In this document: piece by piece, positions 17,856 through 26,102 of the stretch | Numbering within the stretch: the stretch's first letter is position 1 | Layout: each line of letters opens with the position of its first letter | NCBI GenBank assembly: GCA_020632755.1 | Contig: JACKEY010000022.1 | Coordinates: forward strand, 1 to 64,000 | Direction: 5' to 3' | Source of the DNA: Alphaproteobacteria bacterium | Lineage (GTDB): Bacteria > Myxococcota_A > UBA796 > UBA2385 | DNA: 64,000 bases | Position numbers and translations under genes: made by a program | The notes under the pieces: model-generated | Database searches by the model: none | What the model saw: only the letters and a program-made list of their open reading frames with translations | What the model was told of the DNA's origin: nothing

Positions 17856-18107
17856 TCCAGTCCTCGTCCTGAAGCCGTCCCGCTCCTTCCGGCAGGCCTT
17901 CGGAAGGGGAGACCGAAGGGGGGACACCGGGAGGGGCGTCGGCGGGTCGGCCGCTTATCGCATCCAGCGCGGGGGGCCCGCAACGATCCCGCTCGTCATC
18001 GGGGGGGCACGCAAGATCGTTGCAAAGTCCACGTCAGCGACGGCCGTGATTGCGGGATCGGCAGTGGGCGGGCTACGCGTGGACATCTCGCTCAGAGGGG
18101 GGTCGCC
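17856..18107. other. Divergent intergenic region, probable nqr promoter
   Basis: 252 bp between the divergent starts of nqrA (minus) and a small plus-strand gene. It must hold the promoter of the nqr operon because all eight operon genes are contiguous. I see a G-run at about 18001-18007 and a possible -35-like TTGCAA at about 18020. I see no convincing sigma-70 pair, operator or riboswitch. A purine-rich GAGGGGGG before 18108 serves the plus-strand gene. Confidence 0.4.
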
Positions 18108-18557
18108 ATGTCCCGGGACGCCACCTCCGACGGTCTCGCTCGACTCGGGCTCGCGCTCATGCGCGAGCTCCCGGACCGGGTGTCGCTGGTCGGACTCCAG
18201 GAACCCGCCTGCATCCTGGTCATCGGCTGGGAGCGCGCGCCGGTGCCGTGGTTCGCCATCGGGCTCGCCCGGCAGCGCGCGGCGCTCGGGTCCGACGCGG
18301 CCCGGCTGCTCAGTCGCGGCGATCTGCTGGCCGTGGGCCCGACCTCGCTGGCCGGCGGCGGCATCGGCCTCGCGCTGGCCGACGCGGGGGCCCTGACGCA
18401 GGAAGTCCGCGCCGCCGTCGTGGCCGACCTCGTCCGGCGCGCCGACGCCATGGACTGGGACACCGTGCTGCCTGTCGCCGACGGCTTCGTGGTCACCGTC
18501 GAGGGCCAGGACCCGTCGCCTCGGCTGGGCAGACGCGCGGACAGCTGGCGGCCCTGA
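18108..18557 (+). CDS. Hypothetical protein
   Basis: 149 aa. It starts at ATG 18108 with a GA-rich ribosome binding site (18095-18102). No signal peptide, membrane helix or known motif is seen. The middle (PACILVIGWERAPVPWFAIG) looks like a compact alpha/beta core, and the end (ADSWRP) is polar. It is transcribed alone, divergent from nqrA and convergent with the next gene (13 bp). I do not recognise the family. Confidence 0.55.
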   Translation: MSRDATSDGLARLGLALMRELPDRVSLVGLQEPACILVIGWERAPVPWFAIGLARQRAALGSDAARLLSRGDLLAVGPTSLAGGGIGLALADAGALTQEVRAAVVADLVRRADAMDWDTVLPVADGFVVTVEGQDPSPRLGRRADSWRP

Positions 18558-18570
18558 AGCGGGCCCCGAC

Positions 18571-19095
18571 TCAGGCGTCGGGGGCGCCCTCGTGCAGCGC
18601 CGCGTCCAGGTCGAGCCGGCACAGGGTGCGGTCCAGGAACAGGCGGATCTCGACGATCTGCTCGTGTCCCAGCCCCTGTCCGATGAAGGCCGCGCCGTAG
18701 ACGAAGCCGATGAGCGCGACACCTCCGAGCGCCGCCAGCAGTCCCCAGGGCGTGCGGTCGAGGGTGAGCTGGGCCACGCCGTACATCGACGCGGCGAAGG
18801 ACAGCACGCCGATCAGCCCGTAGACGAAGATGAAGAAGGTCCACACCGACGGATGGGGCGCGAACCGGCCCCGCAGCAGGGTGCCGCCCTCGGCGTCTTC
18901 GAGCCCGAGATCCAGCGTGGGGGACCAGAAGTGGCGGTCCTCGTCGCGGATGTGGATCCACGCGTGGCGCCGCGTCACGCTGCCCACACAGGGGCACTCG
19001 CAGGTGACGAGCCCCGTCCGCAGGCGCTCGCTGACCTCGTCCGGCGGGAGGGGGACGAGCAGCTCGAGCCGGGGTCGCTGACGAGGTCGATCCAT
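18571..19095 (-). CDS. Hypothetical protein with two membrane segments
   Basis: 174 aa. A soluble N-terminal half contains CECPC (residues 32-36) and a conserved-looking WSP...L motif. Two membrane helices follow (about 84-106 and 116-137), then a cytoplasmic tail ending in an acidic stretch. The pattern 'GRFAPHPSVWTFFIFVY' recalls conserved hypothetical membrane proteins in Bacteroidota and Myxococcota, but I cannot name one. The CECPC cluster could bind metal. It is convergent with the gene before it and 40 bp upstream of the dehydratase gene's 3' end. Confidence 0.6.
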   Translation of the reverse strand: MDRPRQRPRLELLVPLPPDEVSERLRTGLVTCECPCVGSVTRRHAWIHIRDEDRHFWSPTLDLGLEDAEGGTLLRGRFAPHPSVWTFFIFVYGLIGVLSFAASMYGVAQLTLDRTPWGLLAALGGVALIGFVYGAAFIGQGLGHEQIVEIRLFLDRTLCRLDLDAALHEGAPDA

Positions 19096-19135
19096 GGCCG
19101 GGATCGTACCCGAGGCGAGGGCCCGGGAGGCTGCG

Positions 19136-20107
19136 TCAGAATGGCAGGGCGGCCAGGTCGACGTTGCCGCCGGAGAGCACGATCCCGACCCGCTCGGCGT
19201 CGGGGAGGGCCCGGAAGGCGGGGGACAGGGCGACCGCCAGCCCGATGGCGCCGCTCGGTTCCACCACCAGCTTGAGTCGCTCCATCAGGAGCCGCATGGC
19301 GGCGACGATCTCGTCGTCTTCCACCGTCAGGATGTCCGCCACCAGGTCGCGCACGACCGGCCAGGTGTGCTGGCCCAGGCTGGTGCGCAGCCCGTCGGCG
19401 ATGGTGTCCGGCGCCGTCTGCGGGATGATCCGCCCGGCGACCCGGGATCGCGCGGCGTCGTCGGCGCCCCGCGGCTCGGCGCCGTACACCCGAGTGCCCG
19501 GCGACAGGTGGTGGAAGGCCAGCGTCACGCCGCTGAGCAGCCCGCCACCGCCGGTCGGCACCACCACGGCGTCCAGGTCCGGAACCTGCTCGAACAGCTC
19601 GAGGCCGCAGGTGCCCTGGCCGGCGATCACGTCGGGGTGGTCGTAGCTGGGCAGGTAGGTCGCGCCGGTCTCGGCCCGCACGCGATCGGCGGTCTGCTGG
19701 CGGAGTGCCGGCGGACAGGGCACCACGGTACCGCCGTAGCCCTGGACCGCGGCGACCTTCACGCGGGGGGCGTTGTCCGGCATCACCACCCAGGCCGGGA
19801 TGCCGCGGATGCCGGCGGCGATGGTGAGGGCCTGGGCGTAGTTGCCCGACGAGTGCGTGACCACGCCGCGGGCGGCGGTCTCGTCGTCCAGGCACAGCAC
19901 CGCGTTGAGCGCTCCCCGGAACTTGAAGGCGCCGCCGATCTGGAAGGGCTCGCACTTGAAGAACAGCGAGCGGCCGGCCATCCGGTCGAGGGTGCGGCTG
20001 GTGAGCACCGGCGTGCGGTGGGCGTGCGGCGCGATGCGCGCGGCGGCGGCCCGGATGGCGTCGAGGTCGGCGGCGTAGCGGAGGCGGTCGGGGTCGGGTG
20101 TGTGCAT
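19136..20107 (-). CDS. PLP-dependent threonine/serine dehydratase or racemase family
   Basis: 323 aa from ATG 20107 (MHTPDPDRLRY); the frame stays open upstream, but the extra 70 residues are low-complexity. It has the fold-type II PLP signatures: FKFRGALNA with the Schiff-base lysine, SSGNYAQA for the substrate loop, GGGGLLSG for the phosphate cup, and a C-terminal SGGN. Length equals that of catabolic threonine dehydratase (TdcB-like) and serine racemase; the regulatory ACT domain of IlvA is absent. The choice between dehydratase and racemase cannot be made from sequence. Confidence 0.88.
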   Translation of the reverse strand: MHTPDPDRLRYAADLDAIRAAAARIAPHAHRTPVLTSRTLDRMAGRSLFFKCEPFQIGGAFKFRGALNAVLCLDDETAARGVVTHSSGNYAQALTIAAGIRGIPAWVVMPDNAPRVKVAAVQGYGGTVVPCPPALRQQTADRVRAETGATYLPSYDHPDVIAGQGTCGLELFEQVPDLDAVVVPTGGGGLLSGVTLAFHHLSPGTRVYGAEPRGADDAARSRVAGRIIPQTAPDTIADGLRTSLGQHTWPVVRDLVADILTVEDDEIVAAMRLLMERLKLVVEPSGAIGLAVALSPAFRALPDAERVGIVLSGGNVDLAALPF

Positions 20108-20255
20108 CTCGGTCTCGGCAGCGGTCCAAGCCGGCCGCGCCCTAACGCCCCGCCGGCCGCGTGGTGGGGGGAGCCGCGAGGCGGGCGCGGGGCGGCGCGG
20201 CAGGGGTAGGGCCGCCGGGGACGGGATAGGAGCGGGGCACCCTCGGAGGACCGCC

Positions 20256-20687
20256 ATGTCGCTGCTGCTGCTCGCTGCTTCCCTGTCGAACCCGGCCATG
20301 GCGTGGGACCTGTTCATCGATCCGGACCTCTGCTACGCCGACAGCAGCCTGGAAGCGTGGGTCGAGGGCATCGCCGACGGCGCCTCGACCGAGTGGGACC
20401 TCGACGACGCCTTCTGGGACGCCGGGGGCACCATCGACGTGGTCGACAGCGACGGCATCTTCGTCACCTGTCCGCCCTGCCCGCCCGCGGTGGACGGCGA
20501 CACCTACACCTTGACCGTCCAGGTCGACGACGGCGGCGGCACCACCTCGGACACCCTCACCCTCGAGCAGTCCTGCGACGCCTCCCCCAAGGGCGACGGC
20601 GTGGCCTGCGCCGTGGGGCCGGCCGGCGGCGGGCTGCTGCTGGCCGCTCTGGCGATGGTCCTGCCGCTTCGACGCCGGCGGGTGTAA
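20256..20687 (+). CDS. Secreted protein with MYXO-CTERM-like C-terminal anchor
   Basis: 143 aa, with GGAGGA at 20245-20250 before the ATG. A short signal peptide (LLLLAASLSNPAMA) is followed by a beta-rich, acidic domain with paired cysteines (CPPCPP) that resembles a PKD/Ig-like fold. The end is Cys - Gly-rich linker - hydrophobic segment - RRRR (VACAVGPAGG then LLLAALAMVLPL then RRRRV). That tripartite tail is typical of MYXO-CTERM or GlyGly-CTERM sorting signals, so the protein is probably processed and left at the surface. The domain's function is unknown. Confidence 0.7.
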   Translation: MSLLLLAASLSNPAMAWDLFIDPDLCYADSSLEAWVEGIADGASTEWDLDDAFWDAGGTIDVVDSDGIFVTCPPCPPAVDGDTYTLTVQVDDGGGTTSDTLTLEQSCDASPKGDGVACAVGPAGGGLLLAALAMVLPLRRRRV

Positions 20688-20744
20688 GGCGCGCCCGCCC
20701 GGCTCCGTTCCCCGGTCGCACCCCCGACCGGCCCCGGAGCCCCC

Positions 20745-22043
20745 ATGCGCAGCCCTCGTCCCTCCCTCTCCCTCTCGGCCCTGGCCCTCGGCCTGGCCCT
20801 GCCCGCCGCCCTCGCCCTGGCGCCGGCCGGCGCCTCCTCCCCCGAGCCCCGCGGCGATGTGTACAGCCTCGCCGTCGAAGAGGCCCCCCGCCTGGGTCGC
20901 GAGGACAGGGCCATCGACGTCACCACGGTCGGCTACGGTCCGGCCGGCGGCATCCAGCACGGGGACTCCGGCCGGACCCCGGCCCAGGCCCGCGAGGCCG
21001 GCATCGCCTGGCTGGAGGCCGCCCAGCTGCCGAGCGGCGGCTGGGGTGCAGGGACCTTCGGGCAGGCCCAGGGCACCGAAGCGGACGTCGCCACCACCGC
21101 GATGGCCGTCACCGCCCTGGTCCGCGACGGCGGCGTGAAGGGGCCGCACAAGGCCCGGATCGAGCGCGGCGTGCGGTTCATCGTGGCCGCCGTCGACAAC
21201 GCCCCCAAGGACAGCCCCCAGCTGCGCACCCCCACCGGCACCCAGCCCCAGGGCAAGCTCGGCCAGCTGGTCGACACCCACATGGCGGCCCTGGTCCTGG
21301 GCGAGGTCGCCGGCCAGCTGCCCCCGGAACTCGATCGCGAGGTCCAGGTCGCCCTCGACACCGTCATCGGCAAGGTCCAGCTGGCCCAGCGCGCGGACGG
21401 GTCCTTCGACGGCAACGGCTGGGCTCCGGTCCTGTCGAACTCCATCGCCGCGATGAGCCTGGTCCAGGCCCAGGAGAAGGGCGTCGCCGTCGCACCCGAG
21501 GTCATCGAGCGGGCCGACCGCTGGCAGGACGGGCTCTACGACGAGACCGCCGGGGCCTTCGGGGCCGAGGGCAGCGCCGGCGTCGGCCTGTACAGCGTCG
21601 CCAGCAACATGCGCATGGACAAGGAGCAGCGCGACCGCGGCGTGGTCGGTGCGGGCAAGGCCGAGGCCAAGGCCCGCGAGATGGTCAGCGGCTCCAGCGC
21701 CGACGCCCTGATCTCCGGCTTCGGCAGCGTGGGCGGCGAGGAGATGCTGTCCTACATGATGATCTCCGACACCCTGGCCGAGAACGCCGACGAGGGCCAC
21801 ATCCAGGAGTGGGAGCAGTGGGACGGCAAGATCGGCGGCTGGCTGTCGAGCATCCAGAACACCGACGGGTCGTGGGCCGGCCACCACTGCATCACCAGCC
21901 GGACCTTCGTCACCGCCACGGCGCTCATCACCCTCGGCGCGGGCGAGCACGCCGGCCGCTCGCAGGCCGCTGCCCCCCGCAAGGCGCCGAGCGCGGGCGG
22001 CGACATGATCCTGGGGGCAGCCGGCTTCGGGCTCAAGCGCTGA
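20745..22043 (+). CDS. Secreted prenyltransferase/squalene-oxidase-repeat protein
   Basis: 432 aa. It has a cleavable signal peptide (about 1-30, ending AGASS). The body is an alpha/alpha-barrel built of repeats like GIAWLEAAQLPSGGWGAG, the squalene-hopene-cyclase / prenyltransferase repeat. The DxDD acid motif of squalene-hopene cyclases is not evident, so cyclase activity is doubtful. Such secreted barrels may bind polymers or proteins instead. The next gene encodes a related barrel protein, 34 bp downstream on the same strand. Confidence 0.75.
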   Translation: MRSPRPSLSLSALALGLALPAALALAPAGASSPEPRGDVYSLAVEEAPRLGREDRAIDVTTVGYGPAGGIQHGDSGRTPAQAREAGIAWLEAAQLPSGGWGAGTFGQAQGTEADVATTAMAVTALVRDGGVKGPHKARIERGVRFIVAAVDNAPKDSPQLRTPTGTQPQGKLGQLVDTHMAALVLGEVAGQLPPELDREVQVALDTVIGKVQLAQRADGSFDGNGWAPVLSNSIAAMSLVQAQEKGVAVAPEVIERADRWQDGLYDETAGAFGAEGSAGVGLYSVASNMRMDKEQRDRGVVGAGKAEAKAREMVSGSSADALISGFGSVGGEEMLSYMMISDTLAENADEGHIQEWEQWDGKIGGWLSSIQNTDGSWAGHHCITSRTFVTATALITLGAGEHAGRSQAAAPRKAPSAGGDMILGAAGFGLKR

Positions 22044-22077
22044 GCATCCGATAGGGGCAGGCGGATCCGGGAGCTGC

Positions 22078-23223
22078 ATGCGACGCCGAGACCTGCTGGC
22101 CGCCCTGCCCGTCCTGCCCCTGCTGCCGCAGGCCCTGGCCTGCTCACGCACACCGCACCCGGCCGAAGCCCCCATCGGCCGGGCGCTGTCGTGGCTGGCC
22201 ACCCAGCAGGCCCCCGACGGGTCCTTCGGCAGCCGCACCTACGGCCTGATGAAGGTCGGGCACTCGCTGACCCCCTTCGTCGGCCTGGCGCTGCACCGCG
22301 TGGCCGTCACCTTCCCGGACACGCTGGGGCCCACCGCCCTGTCGCTGCGGGACCCGGCGCGGGACTGGTGCCTGGGGCACCTGGCCAAGGGGGGGCTGGG
22401 GTTGGTCCCGCCGGCCATCGACTACCCGGTCTACGCCACCAGCCTGGCCCTGCGGCTGGTGCTGGCGTCGGCCCCGGGCCGGCCCGACCTCGACGCCGCC
22501 ATCGCCTGGCTGTTGGGCCAGCAGTACATGGAAGGCTGGGTCGGTCACCCCACGGCCGGCGGCTTCGGCATGGGGCGCAGCGACGACATGCCGGCGCCCG
22601 ACGCCGCCAACCCGGGCCACGTCGACCTGTCCATGACCCGCCGGGCCGCGCAGGCCGTGGCGGACTGCAAGCGCAAGGGGCGCGGTGACTACCTGCGCCT
22701 GCCGCTGTCGCTGAAGGCGGTCGAGCAATTCGCCCGGCGCTGCAAGGCGGCCGACGGGGGCTTCGTCTACAGCCCGGTCGAGCTGGCCCTCAACAAGTCG
22801 GCCACGCTGACCGGCGACCGGGCCACCGCGGTGACGGACCACAAGGGCTACGGCTCGGCCACCGCCGACGCCGTGCTGGCGCTGCACGCCGCCGGCGTGG
22901 CGGCCACGGATCCGGACCTGGCCGGCGGACTGTCCTGGCTGCAGGCCCACCACGTGCTCGACCGCAACCCCGGGCTCGAGGACGCCCCGATCGCGGCCTA
23001 CGGCACGGCGATGCGGGGGTACTACCGGGCCGCGTCGGCCGAGGTCTTCGCCGCGCTCGAGGGCCCTCCCGGCTGGCGCGATGCCCTGGTGGCCGCCGTG
23101 CTGGCCGAGCAGGGTGACGACGGGTCGTGGCGCAACCCCGACAACCTGCAGAAGGAGGACGACCCGTTGATCAGCACCGCGTCGGCACTCCAGGCGCTGG
23201 TCTCGGCCGCGTCCGTTGGCTAG
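22078..23223 (+). CDS. Lipoprotein with squalene-cyclase-like alpha/alpha barrel, possible Tat signal
   Basis: 381 aa. It begins RRRDLLAALPVLPLLPQALAC: twin arginines, a hydrophobic stretch and a lipobox with Cys22, so it may be Tat-exported and lipidated. Repeats such as ALSWLATQQAPDGSFGS, and a late DDGSWRN, show the same barrel fold as the preceding gene. The pair probably works together outside the inner membrane. No catalytic motif is recognised. The next gene begins inside its last codons. Confidence 0.75.
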   Translation: MRRRDLLAALPVLPLLPQALACSRTPHPAEAPIGRALSWLATQQAPDGSFGSRTYGLMKVGHSLTPFVGLALHRVAVTFPDTLGPTALSLRDPARDWCLGHLAKGGLGLVPPAIDYPVYATSLALRLVLASAPGRPDLDAAIAWLLGQQYMEGWVGHPTAGGFGMGRSDDMPAPDAANPGHVDLSMTRRAAQAVADCKRKGRGDYLRLPLSLKAVEQFARRCKAADGGFVYSPVELALNKSATLTGDRATAVTDHKGYGSATADAVLALHAAGVAATDPDLAGGLSWLQAHHVLDRNPGLEDAPIAAYGTAMRGYYRAASAEVFAALEGPPGWRDALVAAVLAEQGDDGSWRNPDNLQKEDDPLISTASALQALVSAASVG

Positions 23224-24796
23224 GCGACCGACCCGCCGATCGGGGCCGACCGGGCGGGGGCGGCCGACCCGGCGGAACCGCTCGCCCTCCCAGCGACGGG
23301 TGGCGCTGCCCCGGCTCTCGCCCGGGCTGCAGCGAGCCCTCGCCCTGCTGCTCGGGCTGTCGGTGGTCGTGGGTCTGGAGCTCACCGTCCGCGCCCTCGG
23401 CCTGGAGGACGAGGAGCGCTGGTCACCCCCGGCGCTGGTGCTCGCCGGAGCGGATCCATCCGCACCGGCGGTGCTCGGCATCACCACCGCGACGCACTTC
23501 GAGCCGGCCCCCGACGGGGGGCTCGCGACCGCGCCGTCGCTCCACAACCGGGCCCGGGCGCTGCGTGTGGAGCCGCGGGTCCCCGGGGGACCGCAGCGCA
23601 TCGTGGTGGGGGGAGGCTCGGCGGCGACGGGTCAGGCGCCGCTCAGCGGGCTGCAGGTGACCCGGGACTGGCGACCGCCCCCTCCGGATGAAGTCGTCGA
23701 GCTCGCGCCGGGCATCTCCGTGTGGCGGGCGGACCTGTCGATCAGCGGTCTGCTCGCCGAGCGGACCGGGGCTGAGGTCATCGATGCCGGCGCCATCGCC
23801 CGGGACAGCGACGGCCTGGTGACGCTCTCGTCCGAGCTCGACGCGCTCGAGGCGGATGTGCTGGCGATCTACGCGGGCAACAACGAGTCGTTGTTCATCT
23901 CCCGCGTCCTCGACGGCAGCTCGATCCCGGTGCTCCACGGCCGCAGCCTGCTGCGCCGGAGCCACCTGTACCGGCTCCTGGCCGACAAGGTCGGACGCTA
24001 CCGGCAGGACCGCCAGCGACAGCTCCTCTCGTCCCGGGAGCACAGCCGCGACGACTTCGAGGCCTTCGCTCCCGCTGCAGTGGTCTCGGCCCAGTGGACC
24101 CAGGCCGGGCGACCGCTCGTGGAGGGCAACGAGCCCACCGACGACGTACAGCACGCGATCCTCACCCGCTTCGAGGCCAACCTGCGGGCCATCGCCGCCC
24201 ATGCCGATGCTGCCGGCGCCACGCTCCTCTACATCAACACGCCGCCCCGCCTGGACGAGGCGCCCTTCCGGGCTGCCCACGGCCCCGGGGTCTCGTCCGA
24301 CGACGCAACCCGCTCCGAGGCGCTCTGTGCGCAGGCCGCCGCCGCGCGCCTGGCCGGGGACCCGCTGGCCGCCGTCGATGCGGCCGGCCAGGCCATCGCG
24401 CTCGATCCCGCCTGGGCCCATGCGTGGTTCCAGCGGGGGATGGCCGCGGCCGAGCTGGGGCGGTCGAACGACGCCGTGGACGACCTGCTGCACGCCCTGG
24501 CCCTGGACATCTCGCGGAAGCGGGCGACGCCGGCGCTGGCCGAGGTCGCCCGCCGGGTCTGCGCCGACACCGGCTGCCGCACCGTCGACGGCCACGCCGC
24601 CCTGGTGGCGCGGGCCCGACGGGACGGGCCCCTGGCGGTCTACCCGGCCTTCCACGGCGACTTCGAGCACCTGTGGCCCGACGCCAACCGCGCCATCGCC
24701 GACGCCTTCGCGGCACTGCTCGACGACGACCCGGCCGGCGCCACCCGGGCGCTCCAGGACGCTCCACTCACGGCGCCTCGCAGGTCCGCGCCGTGA
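23216..24796 (+). CDS. SGNH-like hydrolase with TPR insert, membrane-anchored
   Basis: 526 aa from a TTG at 23216 that overlaps the previous gene by 8 bp; a later start is possible because the first 35 residues are Arg/Pro-rich. One membrane helix (about 42-60) is followed by an SGNH fold: block I is the divergent GGGSAATG, block III is YAGNNESL, and block V is DFEHLWPDAN near the end. A TPR-like stretch (two repeats such as ALDPAWAHAWFQRGMAAAELG, about 375-440) sits between blocks III and V. It is probably an extracytoplasmic esterase or acyl-modifying enzyme. Its 3' end overlaps the convergent lipoprotein gene by 29 bp. Confidence 0.65.
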   Translation: MARRPTRRSGPTGRGRPTRRNRSPSQRRVALPRLSPGLQRALALLLGLSVVVGLELTVRALGLEDEERWSPPALVLAGADPSAPAVLGITTATHFEPAPDGGLATAPSLHNRARALRVEPRVPGGPQRIVVGGGSAATGQAPLSGLQVTRDWRPPPPDEVVELAPGISVWRADLSISGLLAERTGAEVIDAGAIARDSDGLVTLSSELDALEADVLAIYAGNNESLFISRVLDGSSIPVLHGRSLLRRSHLYRLLADKVGRYRQDRQRQLLSSREHSRDDFEAFAPAAVVSAQWTQAGRPLVEGNEPTDDVQHAILTRFEANLRAIAAHADAAGATLLYINTPPRLDEAPFRAAHGPGVSSDDATRSEALCAQAAAARLAGDPLAAVDAAGQAIALDPAWAHAWFQRGMAAAELGRSNDAVDDLLHALALDISRKRATPALAEVARRVCADTGCRTVDGHAALVARARRDGPLAVYPAFHGDFEHLWPDANRAIADAFAALLDDDPAGATRALQDAPLTAPRRSAP

Positions 24797-26084
24797 CCTC
24801 CAGGCTGCCGATGCGGTGCCGGTTGGTCAGGCTGCCGGTACCGGCGGTGAACCCGACCCAGCCGGGGAAGGCCGAGAAACCCGGCAGATCCTGGTCGATG
24901 TAGACCGTGCCGTCGATGGACACGGTCACGTGGGGAGCGCTGACCACCACGACCATCTCGTGCCAGCCGGTGTCCTCCATCTCGGGCAGGGTGGCCCAGA
25001 CCGCCGGGTCGTCCACGTCGCCGTCGAAGGTCAGCATCAGGTGGTCGGCCTCGGTGGGGTCCTGGCCGCCGTTGTAGTAGGTGTCGACCTCGACGCTCCA
25101 GCCCGGCAGGGCGGGGCCGGATGTGCAGCTGGCGTCGCCGCCGTAGCCGATGCCGCAGCCCGTCCCACCCAGGAAGCTGGTGGCGCGGCTGCTGTCGAGC
25201 ACCGTCAGGGACAGGCCGTCGGCGCCGCTGCCGCCGCCGATCCAGAACCGGAAGCGGATCTCGACCTCGTCGCCGGGGACGGTCTCGTCGACGGCGAAGG
25301 CGCTGCCGACCTGGTCGGTGGTGGCGGTCGTGAGCTCGACGACGCGCTCGGCTTCGTTCCAGGTGGCCGAGCCCTCCAGGTTCCATGACGACAGGTCGAG
25401 CTCCTCGACCGTGTAGCCCTCGTCCTGGCAGATCTCGACCGTGGCGACCGCCCGCTGATCGCACCGGTCGACCGCTTCGAGGGTGACGAGGTGCACGCCG
25501 GCGCTGCGATCGGCCGCGGCCCAGTCCAGGGTGGTGCGCCCGTCGGCGGTGGCGCCGACCACGCCCAGCTCACCGTCCACGTCGCTGCTCCAGCGCAGCG
25601 CCAGGCCCTCGGCTCCGTCTTCGGCGTCGTCCACCGCTCCCACCAGGGTCAGCAGCTCGCCGCTGCCCAGGATCGCTCCGGGGACGGGCGCGTCGATGCG
25701 GGCGGTCGGGGCGCCGTCGGCGACGCCGGACAGCGGCACCTCGACGATGGCGGGCTCCGCGCTGCTCTCGACGAACAGGGTGGCCTCGCCGACCCCGGAC
25801 GCGACCTCGACCACCAGCTGCTCGCCGGCCGCGAGGCCCTCCGGCCACGACGTGGTGAGGAGCGTCCAGCCCTCGCCCTCGAGCCGGATGTCCAGCAGCT
25901 CCACCCGCGTGGTCCCGGGGTTGTCGAGCGTCACCGTCATGGTCCGGCCCTCGCACACGACGTCGTCGAGGGCGTCCGGGCTGACGGTGAGCTGGGGCTC
26001 GGCCGCGGCGTCGGGCTTGCCGGCGACGACGCTGTAGTCCGAGCAGCCGAGCAACAGGGGGAAGAGGAGGAAGGAGCGGTGCAT
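24768..26084 (-). CDS. Lipoprotein with Ig-like and L-type-lectin-like domains
   Basis: 438 aa. A lipoprotein signal ends LLLGCSDYSV. The first 130 residues look like a Hydin/choice-of-anchor Ig domain (SPDALDDVVCEGRTMTVTL). A second Ig-like region precedes a jelly-roll domain (about 230-438) with the features of legume-lectin / concanavalin folds: a Gly-rich GIGYGGDASC segment, YYNGGQDPTEADHLML and DTGWHEMVVVVS. It should sit on the cell surface and bind sugars or polymers. This assignment is from fold pattern only; no catalytic motif is seen. Confidence 0.65.
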   Translation of the reverse strand: MHRSFLLFPLLLGCSDYSVVAGKPDAAAEPQLTVSPDALDDVVCEGRTMTVTLDNPGTTRVELLDIRLEGEGWTLLTTSWPEGLAAGEQLVVEVASGVGEATLFVESSAEPAIVEVPLSGVADGAPTARIDAPVPGAILGSGELLTLVGAVDDAEDGAEGLALRWSSDVDGELGVVGATADGRTTLDWAAADRSAGVHLVTLEAVDRCDQRAVATVEICQDEGYTVEELDLSSWNLEGSATWNEAERVVELTTATTDQVGSAFAVDETVPGDEVEIRFRFWIGGGSGADGLSLTVLDSSRATSFLGGTGCGIGYGGDASCTSGPALPGWSVEVDTYYNGGQDPTEADHLMLTFDGDVDDPAVWATLPEMEDTGWHEMVVVVSAPHVTVSIDGTVYIDQDLPGFSAFPGWVGFTAGTGSLTNRHRIGSLEVTARTCEAP

Positions 26085-26102
26085 GGGCGGAGGATAGCGC
26101 CG

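Noticed and set aside
17879..17927. N-terminal extension of NqrA from an earlier ATG
   Set aside because: The extra residues are Arg/Lys-rich and unlike any NqrA. The later ATG has a good ribosome binding site and the family start sequence.
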